A stretch of DNA of 64,000 nt, taken from IMG/VR virus record IMGVR_UViG_3300029982_000016, positions 1 to 64,000 of that record, one strand, 5' to 3'. Origin of the DNA: a virus. The position numbers were made by a program, and so were the translations under genes. Each line of letters opens with the position of its first letter. Position 1 is the stretch's first letter. Below, one piece after another: positions 28,385 through 35,440 of this stretch. The notes under the pieces are model-generated. The model did no database searches and had not been told where the DNA came from. It saw nothing but the letters and a program-made list of their open reading frames with translations.

Positions 28385-31257
28385 TGAAAAAACTTGCCTC
28401 TATCTTTGTTGCCCTTGTTCTTTCGCTCCTCGGAGTTGTTGTAGTAGGGGCACAGGTATCTGCTCCCCAAATCCCTGTTTCAGGAAATCTAGGCTCTGGC
28501 GGCGTGTTTCCGCTGTTCAATTCTGGCACTATCTCATTCACTGATGCCAGCCACACCATGACTTACCCTGAGACAAGCGCAAGTTTCATCAAATTGACTA
28601 GCTCAGTCACCTTGACCGCCACCCGCAATCTAGTTGCTCCCCTAACCCGTGGGTTTACTTTCACTATTGAGAACAACACAACCGGAGGTCAGTCAATTCT
28701 AGTCACCGGATCATCGGGGTCAGGGGTGACTATTCCCAACGGGCAGACTGTCGTGGTTGTTTGCGACGGGACAAATTACGTGCAAGCCGGAGCAAGTGGC
28801 GGCGGTAGCGGCATCACACAACTAACTGGTGATGTAACTGCTGGACCGGGCTCAGGATCACAAGCTGCAACGTTACCAACAGTTAACAGTAACGTTGGAA
28901 CGTGTGGTGACGCGACTCATGTTGGTCAGGTCACTCTCAATGCAAAAGGACTTGCAACTGCTTGCACTCCCGTGTCCATTACGGCAGGTACTCCTGTCAA
29001 GGTTAATGGTACTAATGTTGGAGGTTCAGCTTCCAACTTCAACAACACCACGCCATCCGCACCGGGTGGTGATGTGCCTGTAATTTTTCAAACCGATGGC
29101 TCGGGTAATGCTAGTGGATATGTCCCCGCCAGTGCGGTCGGGTTGTCTCTTCCAGCCAACACAAATTTTCTTAGTGCAGGCGATTCGAGAAACCTAATCT
29201 CGTCATCCTGCATCACTTCGACTGTAGACCGAGGCTCTATTACTTCAGGATCGGTCACAAGTGGAATCGCAACATTTCAGACTATCAACGGATACGGCTT
29301 CGCCAGTGGACCGTCAGGATTTGTCGGAAGCATCTTAAGGCTGTCTGGATTCACAGGTTCCTACACCGCGTTGAATGGTCAGTTATTCCAGTTCACATCG
29401 GCCAATGGAACAACGCTGGTTGGCCCAGTGACGGGAGTTCCTGATGGTTCAACAGGAAGTGGGAATCAGAATTGTGCCTATAACATGGCTGGATTACTGA
29501 CAGATAGTCCGTACTTGCCTGTATCCAGTTCGGTCGTTAATCTGTCAGTCCCCGACCAATCTATCGCAAACTTAATATCTAACTTTACAACTGAGTTCTC
29601 TCCATACTACCCAGCAACTACTGGTAAATCCGCCACTGTTATATTACAGGCAGGTGTTGCTGAAGCCCTCGGGTGCACAGCAGCATCGACGATTGAATCA
29701 GAGTACACAACTCTTTGGGGATTGTTTGCTGCCAATAATATTCATGTCATGCAAACAAGTATCATTACCGATAACGGATCGATCTATTGCTCTACCGCGC
29801 AAGTCGCGTCAATCGTGCGAACGGTTAATTTATGGCTGAAAGCTCAGACGCCCGCCGGTGTTGTCCAAAATGGATCGGGCGATGTTATCCCCGGTTGGAA
29901 CTACTGGTTTGACGTGGCTCAGGTTTTCCCTAATGCGACTAACGCTCAATACTTCATCAACCCAAGTGGACAGACGCATCTAACTGACCAAGGTAATTTC
30001 CACTATTATTACGGCATTTTGGACGCGCTTTTGTTTGGCGGAGATATACCCGGACCCGAGCTATGCGATCCGAATTCAAATCAGGCATGTTTGGGATACT
30101 CGGTAAATTTCTACAACCAGAGCATCCAAAACAACTTGATGGTTCAAAATTTGACTTATCCCGCTCAACAACTAACTTGGTCAATGAATCAATACGGGAC
30201 TCCAGTTCTTTCGAGCAACGTTGCGGATAGTTCGGGCGGAACGACTACAGTGTACCCACTGGCGTGGTGGAATGGGGCTTCATATACTTTCCCCTATCTA
30301 ACAGGTGGAGTTTGCGGTGGTATAAATGCCACACTTGAGCCCGTTCCCGCTGTTTGTCTGACTGAGGATCAATCGACAGCACATCAATTTGATGTTGGCT
30401 CAACGATTGGTGATACAAGCTACGGAATGGGCTTGAAGTGGATATATCCAAATTTAGCGACTGCCCCAACAGTTAGTTCGTCTTGTACCGGGTTTGCTGT
30501 CGGATATTATCCCGCACGCGACAAAACTATGTCTTACTGCGATGGGTCTACTTGGTCTCAACCTTTCAGCGGCGGTGGTTGCTCTGGTGTCACGGCGGGA
30601 AGCTATACCAATACCAACTTAACGGTGAACTCTTCGGGATGTATCACAGCGGCAGCTAACGGCAGTTCAACGGGACTTACTCTTACTACAACAGGTTCGA
30701 GTGGCGCGGCCACGCTTGTAGGCTCAACGCTTAACATCCCTGTGTATACAGGTGGAGGTGGTTCAGGGGCGCTAACCCAAATTGCTCAATATACTGTCAG
30801 TGGCAGTTCGACTGGTTCGCACACTTTTACATCCATCCCCGGGACCTATTCTCAGTTGATGTTGGTGGTCTCTGGCGGAGCATCGGCAACGGATGCTTTA
30901 TTACTTCAGATAAACGGGGATTCGGGTGCATCCAGTTACGGAACCTCGGGCATCTACAACAACACGAGCAGTAGCGTGACTACTTACGCAAACGGTTCTT
31001 ACGCTCAAATGCTCGTACAACAATCCTTTCCTCAATCGCCGCACAGTTCAACTGTTGTTTGCTATCTAGGCAATTACACTTCCACTTCTTTTTATAAGAC
31101 CGCAACTTGCACTGGGCAAGGATATGGGTCTTTCAATACCACGACAACGGGTGGTGGTGAATGGCTTAATACAAGTGCAGTCACGAGCCTGACGGCTGCA
31201 TTGTTCTCATCAAACTTCACCGCAGGGACAACTCTAACTTTGTATGGAGTGCAATAA
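28384..31257 (+). CDS. Tail fibre-like protein with signal peptide and degenerate SGNH-hydrolase-like domain
   Basis: A 957-aa protein. Residues 1-23 form a signal peptide (MKKLASIFVALVLSLLGVVV, cleavage near VGA-Q). Residues about 140-200 carry the fibre linker LTGDVTAGPGSG...NAKGLATA, known from many phage tail fibres. Residues about 260-545 look like an SGNH esterase: LSAGDSRN (block I serine in GDS), VILQAGVAEA at the block III place, and QTHLTDQG near residue 530 at the usual D-x-x-H. Block III lacks the expected Asn and the Asp of DxxH appears replaced, so activity is doubtful. The C-terminal about 115 residues (IAQYTVSGSS...FTSIPGTYSQLMLVV) are a common fibre tip domain. Confidence 0.65.
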   Translation: MKKLASIFVALVLSLLGVVVVGAQVSAPQIPVSGNLGSGGVFPLFNSGTISFTDASHTMTYPETSASFIKLTSSVTLTATRNLVAPLTRGFTFTIENNTTGGQSILVTGSSGSGVTIPNGQTVVVVCDGTNYVQAGASGGGSGITQLTGDVTAGPGSGSQAATLPTVNSNVGTCGDATHVGQVTLNAKGLATACTPVSITAGTPVKVNGTNVGGSASNFNNTTPSAPGGDVPVIFQTDGSGNASGYVPASAVGLSLPANTNFLSAGDSRNLISSSCITSTVDRGSITSGSVTSGIATFQTINGYGFASGPSGFVGSILRLSGFTGSYTALNGQLFQFTSANGTTLVGPVTGVPDGSTGSGNQNCAYNMAGLLTDSPYLPVSSSVVNLSVPDQSIANLISNFTTEFSPYYPATTGKSATVILQAGVAEALGCTAASTIESEYTTLWGLFAANNIHVMQTSIITDNGSIYCSTAQVASIVRTVNLWLKAQTPAGVVQNGSGDVIPGWNYWFDVAQVFPNATNAQYFINPSGQTHLTDQGNFHYYYGILDALLFGGDIPGPELCDPNSNQACLGYSVNFYNQSIQNNLMVQNLTYPAQQLTWSMNQYGTPVLSSNVADSSGGTTTVYPLAWWNGASYTFPYLTGGVCGGINATLEPVPAVCLTEDQSTAHQFDVGSTIGDTSYGMGLKWIYPNLATAPTVSSSCTGFAVGYYPARDKTMSYCDGSTWSQPFSGGGCSGVTAGSYTNTNLTVNSSGCITAAANGSSTGLTLTTTGSSGAATLVGSTLNIPVYTGGGGSGALTQIAQYTVSGSSTGSHTFTSIPGTYSQLMLVVSGGASATDALLLQINGDSGASSYGTSGIYNNTSSSVTTYANGSYAQMLVQQSFPQSPHSSTVVCYLGNYTSTSFYKTATCTGQGYGSFNTTTTGGGEWLNTSAVTSLTAALFSSNFTAGTTLTLYGVQ

Positions 31258-31282
31258 AAAATTAGACATGAAAGGGAACAAA

Positions 31283-31492
31283 ATGGAAGAATCCCACACC
31301 ACCGAATTAGAAAACCAAATCAGAACCTTAAATCGAATTGTGATCGAGGGCAATGGGGTGCAACCTCTTACAGTTCGTGTGTCCACGCTTGAAAACAAAA
31401 TAAACCTCATTTTAACGGGGATAGGCCTGATCATGGGGGGCCTAATCACCGACATCGTGACGCACATCAACTGGGCAAACGTCCTACGGTGA
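31283..31492 (+). CDS. Small membrane protein with coiled coil and C-terminal TM segment (holin-associated, XhlA-like)
   Basis: A 69-aa protein. I choose the ATG at 31283, 6 nt after AAGGG; two upstream ATGs overlap the fibre gene or lack a site. Residues 1-40 are polar and helical (TELENQIRTLNRIV, then VRVSTLENK), and residues about 42-62 (INLILTGIGLIMGGLITDIV) form one transmembrane helix. This layout fits XhlA-type hemolysin and holin accessory proteins, which help phage lysis. Its position between the fibre genes and, 2.4 kb on, the endolysin supports that reading. Family assignment is tentative. Confidence 0.5.
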   Translation: MEESHTTELENQIRTLNRIVIEGNGVQPLTVRVSTLENKINLILTGIGLIMGGLITDIVTHINWANVLR

Positions 31493-31928
31493 CACGTTCA
31501 GCAAACGAACACCAGCGGTAACTTCCCGTCAAACGTAACGGCGGGTAATGCGATTCTTGTATTGTGCAACGTTCAGACTGGATTAACCGATAGTTTGAGC
31601 AACACATACACTCTTGTTGCCAGTGCCACTTCTGGCTTCTTCCACAACGGGGTGTATCTTGCTACTAACGTTACCGGCGGCGGATGGGGAACCAGTAGTT
31701 GTGCAAACCAACAAACTGCTTTTGAGATTTCAAACCTTGCTGCCTCGTCAACGGTTGATGCAGAGAACATGAATGCCAGTAACTCGGCCAGACTGCCGAT
31801 CTGCATCAGTATAAATCCGAGAGTGGAAGCATTGTCGCGAACTCGACAACACTACTTGTCTTATCGTTCGCTTGAGTGGTGGTGACATTGCCCGTATATT
31901 CAACGGGACAAACTGGGTTTATCAATAA
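31493..31928 (+). pseudogene. Decayed tail-fibre gene with two frameshifts
   Basis: The frame directly after the stop of the membrane protein reads without a start into fibre-like sequence (NTSGNFPSNVTAGNAILVLC, then LTDSLSNTYTLVASA), similar in style to the N-terminal domain of the fibre at 25933. Near 31800 the fibre-like sense moves to a second frame (LHQYKSESGSIVANSTTLL) and near 31865 to a third (VRLSGGDIARIFNGTNWVYQ), ending in TAA at 31926-31928. Each segment reads like a normal fibre domain only in its own frame. No start codon with a ribosome site is present. I read this as the remains of one gene, not three small ones. Confidence 0.6.
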
Positions 31929-31932
31929 TTTT

Positions 31933-31962
31933 TTGACAAATCCAGTTTATCCTTGGTAGTAT
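31933..31962 (+). promoter_or_regulatory. Sigma70-type promoter placing transcript start at the gene's ATG
   Basis: A perfect -35 (TTGACA, 31933-31938), an 18-nt spacer and a -10 TAGTAT (31957-31962). The ATG of the next gene begins 6 nt after the -10 box, where transcription would normally start, so the message would be leaderless. No ribosome site precedes that ATG. Confidence 0.6.
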
Positions 31963-31968
31963 TGAAGT

Positions 31969-32901
31969 ATGGACTTTCCGATTATTTCCGCCCTGCTTCT
32001 TGACGAGAGGTTTAAAGTCAAGTTTGAAACATCGGTCGTAGCCCTCAATGAGGGTATCCAGAGGAAGCATGTCTGGAATGTAGATTACGAAGATGCAAAA
32101 CATTGGCTTGGTCGGGTGTGGGAGGAAGTAAGTAATTCCCTTTATAACCAATACTACCCCTGCGGTGGGAGTGAGATTTACAGGACATGGAGTGACAACG
32201 ACCCCCGTCATAACCTCCCCGTTAATCAACTCAGCTATGCCCCCGGCTATGTTAAAAAACTGAAGGCTGTTAAGAAAGCCCCTGAGTTGAAACCCTACCT
32301 TCAAGCCCTTGAAGAAGCCGCCGTGTTGGCCGAACTACTCAAAACAGTCAAACCATTCATTGTAAAAGGACGCAAGCCATCCGAGAATCCTGTCGAAAAA
32401 GATGTCACCAACACAGGCATCTGCCCCGTCTGCATGAAGCGGCAGAAGCTCACCTTTGATAGCACTTTGGTTGCTCATGGGTATACTAGACCTCGCGACT
32501 GTGGCCATATTGGAATGTGCATGGGGCACGATTACAAAGCGTGGGAATTATCCCCTGATGGGGCGATTGCATTCAAATCAGTGATGGAGACACTCCTTAA
32601 AAATCGGAAGCAATACCTTACCCAGCTACAAGGTAGTGAGATGTCTGAGCTACGCGAGACAGTTCAAATCCACAAAACCTTTGGACGGTATGAGAGTGAA
32701 GAACGTGTCTATCTGAAGGGTTCACGAGAGTATGAACGGCGGCGGGAGACTTTGATTTATACTACTGAAAGTGCGATTCACCACCTCACCACCGACATCG
32801 AAGAAGTCACCGAAAGAATTACGAACTGGAAAGCTCAACCCCTGATGTACGGTGGTGCCGAAACACAGGAGCGGTGGAAGTCCAGACTCAAGAAAGGCTA
32901 G
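31969..32901 (+). CDS. Hypothetical protein with a Cys/His cluster
   Basis: A 310-aa soluble protein with no family I recognise. Residues 1-100 are helical with many Trp and Tyr. A probable zinc site occurs near residues 147-185 (CPVCMKRQ, then CGHIGMCMGHD). The C-terminal 100 residues are strongly charged and helical (LKNRKQYLTQL, KGSREYERRRET, then IEEVTERI), possibly a coiled coil. It follows its own promoter without a ribosome site. The next gene begins 2 nt after its stop and also has Cys pairs, so the two may work together. Nucleic-acid binding is an inference from the cluster. Confidence 0.5.
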   Translation: MDFPIISALLLDERFKVKFETSVVALNEGIQRKHVWNVDYEDAKHWLGRVWEEVSNSLYNQYYPCGGSEIYRTWSDNDPRHNLPVNQLSYAPGYVKKLKAVKKAPELKPYLQALEEAAVLAELLKTVKPFIVKGRKPSENPVEKDVTNTGICPVCMKRQKLTFDSTLVAHGYTRPRDCGHIGMCMGHDYKAWELSPDGAIAFKSVMETLLKNRKQYLTQLQGSEMSELRETVQIHKTFGRYESEERVYLKGSREYERRRETLIYTTESAIHHLTTDIEEVTERITNWKAQPLMYGGAETQERWKSRLKKG

Positions 32902-32903
32902 TG

Positions 32904-33176
32904 ATGGAGAACTGTATTTTTAACGTTGCGTGGTGTGGGAGATGTGCCGCTGAGGCTACTGACGGTCGGTTCTGTGCCAAGCATAAGGCAGAGGTCTGCG
33001 TGGTGTGTGGGGCTCAGGCAACCAAAGAGTGCGACTACGCTGGACAGTTTGTTTGTGGTTCTCCGCTCTGCGACGGCTGTACCTACTTCAATGACCACGC
33101 CAAACCCAGTGGAAACTGGGGCTTTATGAATCACAAGCATATAACCAGAACTTCGATTAAGGAGAATGACGGATGA
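32904..33176 (+). CDS. Small Cys-rich (B-box/zinc-finger-like) protein
   Basis: A 90-aa protein; the ATG at 32904 lies 2 nt after the previous stop, with AAAGG upstream. Eight or more Cys and His residues are spaced as C-G-R-C, F-C-A-K-H, C-V-V-C-G, C-D-Y, F-V-C-G and C-D-G-C, which would bind two zinc ions in a cross-brace like B-box or ZZ-type fingers. The C-terminus is polar. Function unknown. Confidence 0.5.
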   Translation: MENCIFNVAWCGRCAAEATDGRFCAKHKAEVCVVCGAQATKECDYAGQFVCGSPLCDGCTYFNDHAKPSGNWGFMNHKHITRTSIKENDG

Positions 33177-33225
33177 AGTTGTTGATAAACTTAGAGAGAA
33201 GATTGTAGGTATGGAGGCATAGACT

Positions 33226-33384
33226 ATGGACCAACTAGCTAGCCGTATGGTCTGGAACGCTGCCAAGCATGTACTAGAAGCATGGCAATCAGATAGATGG
33301 TCGGATGCGTATGCAGAGGGGCAGATACAAGCATACTATGTGTTGCATCGCTTGTCTCAAGAACTAGACCCCGAGTGGGATTAA
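33226..33384 (+). CDS. Small hypothetical protein (52 aa)
   Basis: The ATG at 33226 has a GGAGG (33213-33217) 8 nt upstream. The product is helical and Trp/Tyr-rich (RMVWNAAKHVLEAWQ, then YYVLHRLSQEL) and acidic at the end. An even shorter frame (33166-33222, 18 codons, overlapping the previous stop) lies just before it and may be only a coupling leader. No family recognised. It is followed 15 nt later by a tRNA gene. Confidence 0.4.
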   Translation: MDQLASRMVWNAAKHVLEAWQSDRWSDAYAEGQIQAYYVLHRLSQELDPEWD

Positions 33385-33399
33385 GGTATTACAAGCTAT

Positions 33400-33476
33400 C
33401 CCCATGTATCCCAACTGGCAGAGGAACCGGACTTAAAATCCGCTCAGTGTGGGTTCGAATCCCACGATGGGGACCA
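33400..33476 (+). tRNA. tRNA with anticodon UAA (Leu codon UUA), short variable loop
   Basis: 77 nt including an encoded CCA. Acceptor CCCCATG pairs with GATGGGG except at position 7. The D-arm is short (TCC/GGA), and the anticodon loop CTTAAAA is held by CCGGA/TCCGC. The T-arm GTGGG-TTCGAAT-CCCAC is perfect. The anticodon would read Leu UUA. The variable loop is only 5 nt, whereas bacterial tRNA-Leu has a long variable arm, so charging by LeuRS is uncertain. Confidence 0.75.
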
Positions 33477-33477
33477 C

Positions 33478-33554
33478 GGGACTGTAACTCAATCGGATAG
33501 AGGACTCGCCTTTTAAGCGTTGAGATGCAGGTTCGAATGGAACAACTCCCCACA
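33478..33554 (+). pseudogene. Degenerate tRNA-Lys (UUU) relic
   Basis: One base after the previous tRNA. Acceptor GGGACTG, a normal D-arm (CTC...GAG) and loop CTTTTAA (anticodon UUU) are present, and the T-loop TTCGAAT is intact. The 3' strand of the T-stem (GGAAC) no longer pairs with GCAGG, the anticodon stem keeps only three pairs, the 3' acceptor strand (AACTCCC) keeps five of seven pairs, and the end reads ACA, not CCA. A coding sequence starts inside the T-loop. Confidence 0.55.
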
Positions 33555-33728
33555 TTTGAACCGGGCGACATTGTTTATTTCTGCGAGGATGAAGCCGAGG
33601 TTGTCCGGGACTGTGACACTACCGTCAGTGTAAAGCAACGCAATGATAATGGTGGCTGGGACCACATGTCTTGGTACAAGGTATTCCTGAAGGAGCCGGT
33701 CAAGCTGGTGCGTAAACGTGAAAACTGA
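33537..33728 (+). CDS. Small hypothetical protein starting inside a tRNA relic
   Basis: A 63-aa protein whose ATG at 33537 overlaps the T-loop of the decayed tRNA-Lys. An in-frame ATG at 33525 is the alternative; AGG 5 nt before 33537 favours the later one. The product looks like a small beta-barrel (FEPGDIVYF, EAEVVRD, TVSVKQRN) as in SH3/KOW-like proteins, with a basic tail. No family recognised. It overlaps the next frame by 11 nt. Confidence 0.45.
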   Translation: MEQLPTFEPGDIVYFCEDEAEVVRDCDTTVSVKQRNDNGGWDHMSWYKVFLKEPVKLVRKREN

Positions 33729-33921
33729 CAGTGAAGTGCGAATTAGCATGACAACAGACGATGAGGTGGTAAAAACCACCAACTGTCCCCGGTGTCATGT
33801 TGAGAAAACAGACGAGTGTTTAGACCTCCGAAACCGCTGGGGAAGCACCCATGTTCCACCCCATCGTGAAAGAATTCAAGTCTGGATAAAGACCCGCAAA
33901 AAGACCTCTACTAACTGCTAA
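33718..33921 (+). CDS. Small Cys/His-containing hypothetical protein
   Basis: A 67-aa frame beginning at a GTG (33718) that overlaps the previous stop; an ATG at 33748 is the alternative. Neither has a strong ribosome site. It contains CPRCHVEKTDEC, a plausible half zinc site, and a basic C-terminus. The tight overlap with its neighbour supports coupling, but the gene is not certain. Confidence 0.35.
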   Translation: MKTDSEVRISMTTDDEVVKTTNCPRCHVEKTDECLDLRNRWGSTHVPPHRERIQVWIKTRKKTSTNC

Positions 33922-33935
33922 GTAGAGGATTGTTT

Positions 33936-34703
33936 ATGGATAACAAAAGTCTGGTCGAACTGTGCGTCAAAATCACAGGAACGTTTGAGGATGGGATTCC
34001 CGCATACGATACACTAGCTGGGAACTCTGATGGCATGGGAATGTCAGCCGGAATTCTGCAATGGAATGCTGGGTCAGGTACACTTCAAGTCCTACTCACC
34101 GATATTGCCGCGACCATGACATGGCCGAAGATGCAAACCTACTTCAAATCCAACATCAAACAATTTGCCTCTTTGCAGCCAGCAGAAGCTATTCAGTGGT
34201 GTATCCAACATTATATTCAAGACGGTACCACCAACGTTGACCCGGCAGCGAAAGTTTGTTGGCAAGCTATGTTAAAGCAACAAGCGTCCATCGATGCTCA
34301 GGTGGCCTACGCGACGAACACTATACTACATCAAGCTCAGGCTCTAGCCCTTCGATTTTTCCCCAACAATGCGAGTAACACCCGTGTCATATCGTTCTTC
34401 TTTGACCTTGTAACTCAGAGCGGAGGGATGAGTAAAGTGGCTCCTCTTGCCCCCGGCGTGGTGCCAAGCATCGTCAATGCCTTGGATTATGCTCAACAAC
34501 ATGACTTGAAGTGTGCAGGAATGTGGGAGCTTGCTGTGCAGAATGATCCGCTGGCGACACAACTACTATACTATGCATACAGCCGCAGTCTACTCTCCAA
34601 CCCTCAATACGTATGGGATACTTTCTCCCGGCGTGGTTCTATTGCGTGTCGAACTGGAATTGTTCACGGCGCGACCGTGAACTTTAGTCAGCTATTGGAT
34701 TAA
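33936..34703 (+). CDS. Putative endolysin (lysozyme/chitosanase-like peptidoglycan hydrolase)
   Basis: A 255-aa protein; ATG at 33936 with AGAGGA upstream. The N-terminal segment SDGMGMSAGILQWNAGSGTL (near residues 28-47) matches the lysozyme-like pattern (N-x-D-G-x-G-x-S-x-G-x-L-Q-W-N...GTL) seen in putative peptidoglycan-active proteins. The remaining helical body (YFKSNIKQFASL, ALRFFPNNASNTR, FFDLVTQSGGM) also fits that fold. No signal peptide, so release would need a holin, possibly the membrane protein at 31283. It ends 4 nt inside the convergent gene. A 25-bp stretch of it (34341-34365) recurs at 35035-35059. Confidence 0.5.
   Translation: MDNKSLVELCVKITGTFEDGIPAYDTLAGNSDGMGMSAGILQWNAGSGTLQVLLTDIAATMTWPKMQTYFKSNIKQFASLQPAEAIQWCIQHYIQDGTTNVDPAAKVCWQAMLKQQASIDAQVAYATNTILHQAQALALRFFPNNASNTRVISFFFDLVTQSGGMSKVAPLAPGVVPSIVNALDYAQQHDLKCAGMWELAVQNDPLATQLLYYAYSRSLLSNPQYVWDTFSRRGSIACRTGIVHGATVNFSQLLD
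34341..34365 (+). repeat. 25-bp perfect direct repeat, copy 1 (inside endolysin gene)
   Basis: Identical over 25 bp to 35035-35059. Here it codes for part of the endolysin body (ALALRFFP region). Flanking bases differ at once on both sides. Confidence 0.85.
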
Positions 34704-35032
34704 CGCTGCTTGTTGTTCCGCTTGTCCTCGGCCTCACGAGCGGTGATCCAACTGGTTTTATATTTGTCCAACCAATCGTTTGATTGAAGTTCTTTGCCGG
34801 TCAGGCGATGTCTGAGTGTCCACCATTCGAGTCCCGTGGCCCCACGCTCTAACATGTTTTTCAATCCGTCGCCGAGGATTCCAATAGCGTTCATGCGGTC
34901 GGCATATACTCCACTGCTTGAGCGTAGGTAGTCTCTCGCATGGACAACCATCGTCACTAAGTGCAGCCGTTCAGACAAGTCCGGTATCATCCGGTCAATA
35001 GTTTCCTGATCCCACTGCTCGTTATATAGCAT
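34700..35032 (-). CDS. Hypothetical protein (110 aa)
   Basis: ATG at 35032 with AAGGG 8 nt upstream; the site lies in the 25-bp repeat. The product is helical and charged, with LSERLHLVTMVVHARDYLRS in the middle and a very basic end (REAEDKRNNKQR). No family recognised. It is the last of three small genes (35414 to 34700) downstream of a large tail gene and overlaps the endolysin end by 4 nt. Confidence 0.5.
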   Translation of the reverse strand: MLYNEQWDQETIDRMIPDLSERLHLVTMVVHARDYLRSSSGVYADRMNAIGILGDGLKNMLERGATGLEWWTLRHRLTGKELQSNDWLDKYKTSWITAREAEDKRNNKQR

Positions 35033-35034
35033 AA

Positions 35035-35059
35035 GCTCTAGCCCTTCGATTTTTCCCCA
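35035..35059 (+). repeat. 25-bp perfect direct repeat, copy 2 (between two small genes)
   Basis: Identical to 34341-34365. On the minus strand it supplies the last codons and stop of the 68-aa gene and the ribosome site of the 110-aa gene. Confidence 0.85.
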
Positions 35060-35244
35060 TCTACGTTTTCCGGGGCCTCTGGCTTCGCAATGAGAGCGTC
35101 GTCCACCGTCTTAACGACTTTGAGTGCCTGACTAAGTTGGTAAACGGCTAAACCTTCATCTGGGTCGATGCCGCTACCGGCGTAAGCACGTATAACGTGC
35201 TGAAGATAGGTAAACAAATCATCCTGCAAAACTAACACTTTCAT
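35038..35244 (-). CDS. Small acidic hypothetical protein (68 aa)
   Basis: ATG at 35244 with a strong GGAGG site. The product is helical (DLFTYLQHVIRAYAG, LAVYQLSQALKVVKTV). The C-terminal GEKSKG lies in the 25-bp repeat, so its present end may have been created by that duplication. Its start overlaps the upstream stop (ATGA). No family recognised. Confidence 0.55.
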   Translation of the reverse strand: MKVLVLQDDLFTYLQHVIRAYAGSGIDPDEGLAVYQLSQALKVVKTVDDALIAKPEAPENVDGEKSKG

Positions 35245-35414
35245 GATTTCCTCCGTCGAAGTTTAGAACAAGTGCAAATATCCTCTAAGCACCCGCTACA
35301 AACTACATAAGGGTCTAAGTAGTTTGAAGCATAATCTATACACTTACGTCCACACTCACACACCTTGGTAGTTGGAATAACCAATACTTCACCGACCAAA
35401 ATAGCATCAGCCAT
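35241..35414 (-). CDS. Small Cys-rich zinc-ribbon-like protein (57 aa)
   Basis: ATG at 35414; TGA overlaps the next ATG as ATGA, a classic coupling junction. Two Cys knuckles are visible (CECGRKC near residue 19 and CSGCLEDICTC near 39), enough for one or two zinc ions, followed by a basic KLRRRKS tail. Probably nucleic-acid or protein binding; function unknown. Confidence 0.5.
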   Translation of the reverse strand: MADAILVGEVLVIPTTKVCECGRKCIDYASNYLDPYVVCSGCLEDICTCSKLRRRKS

Positions 35415-35440
35415 TGTGCCTCACTATCTCTTTAATACCT

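Noticed and set aside
31790-31870. Programmed frameshifting to express the fibre fragment
   Set aside because: No slippery heptamer was seen at either shift, two shifts would be needed, and the reading has no start codon.
31562-31885. A 107-aa protein starting at TTG
   Set aside because: The frame has no ribosome site and is one part of a frameshifted fibre gene continuing in two other frames.
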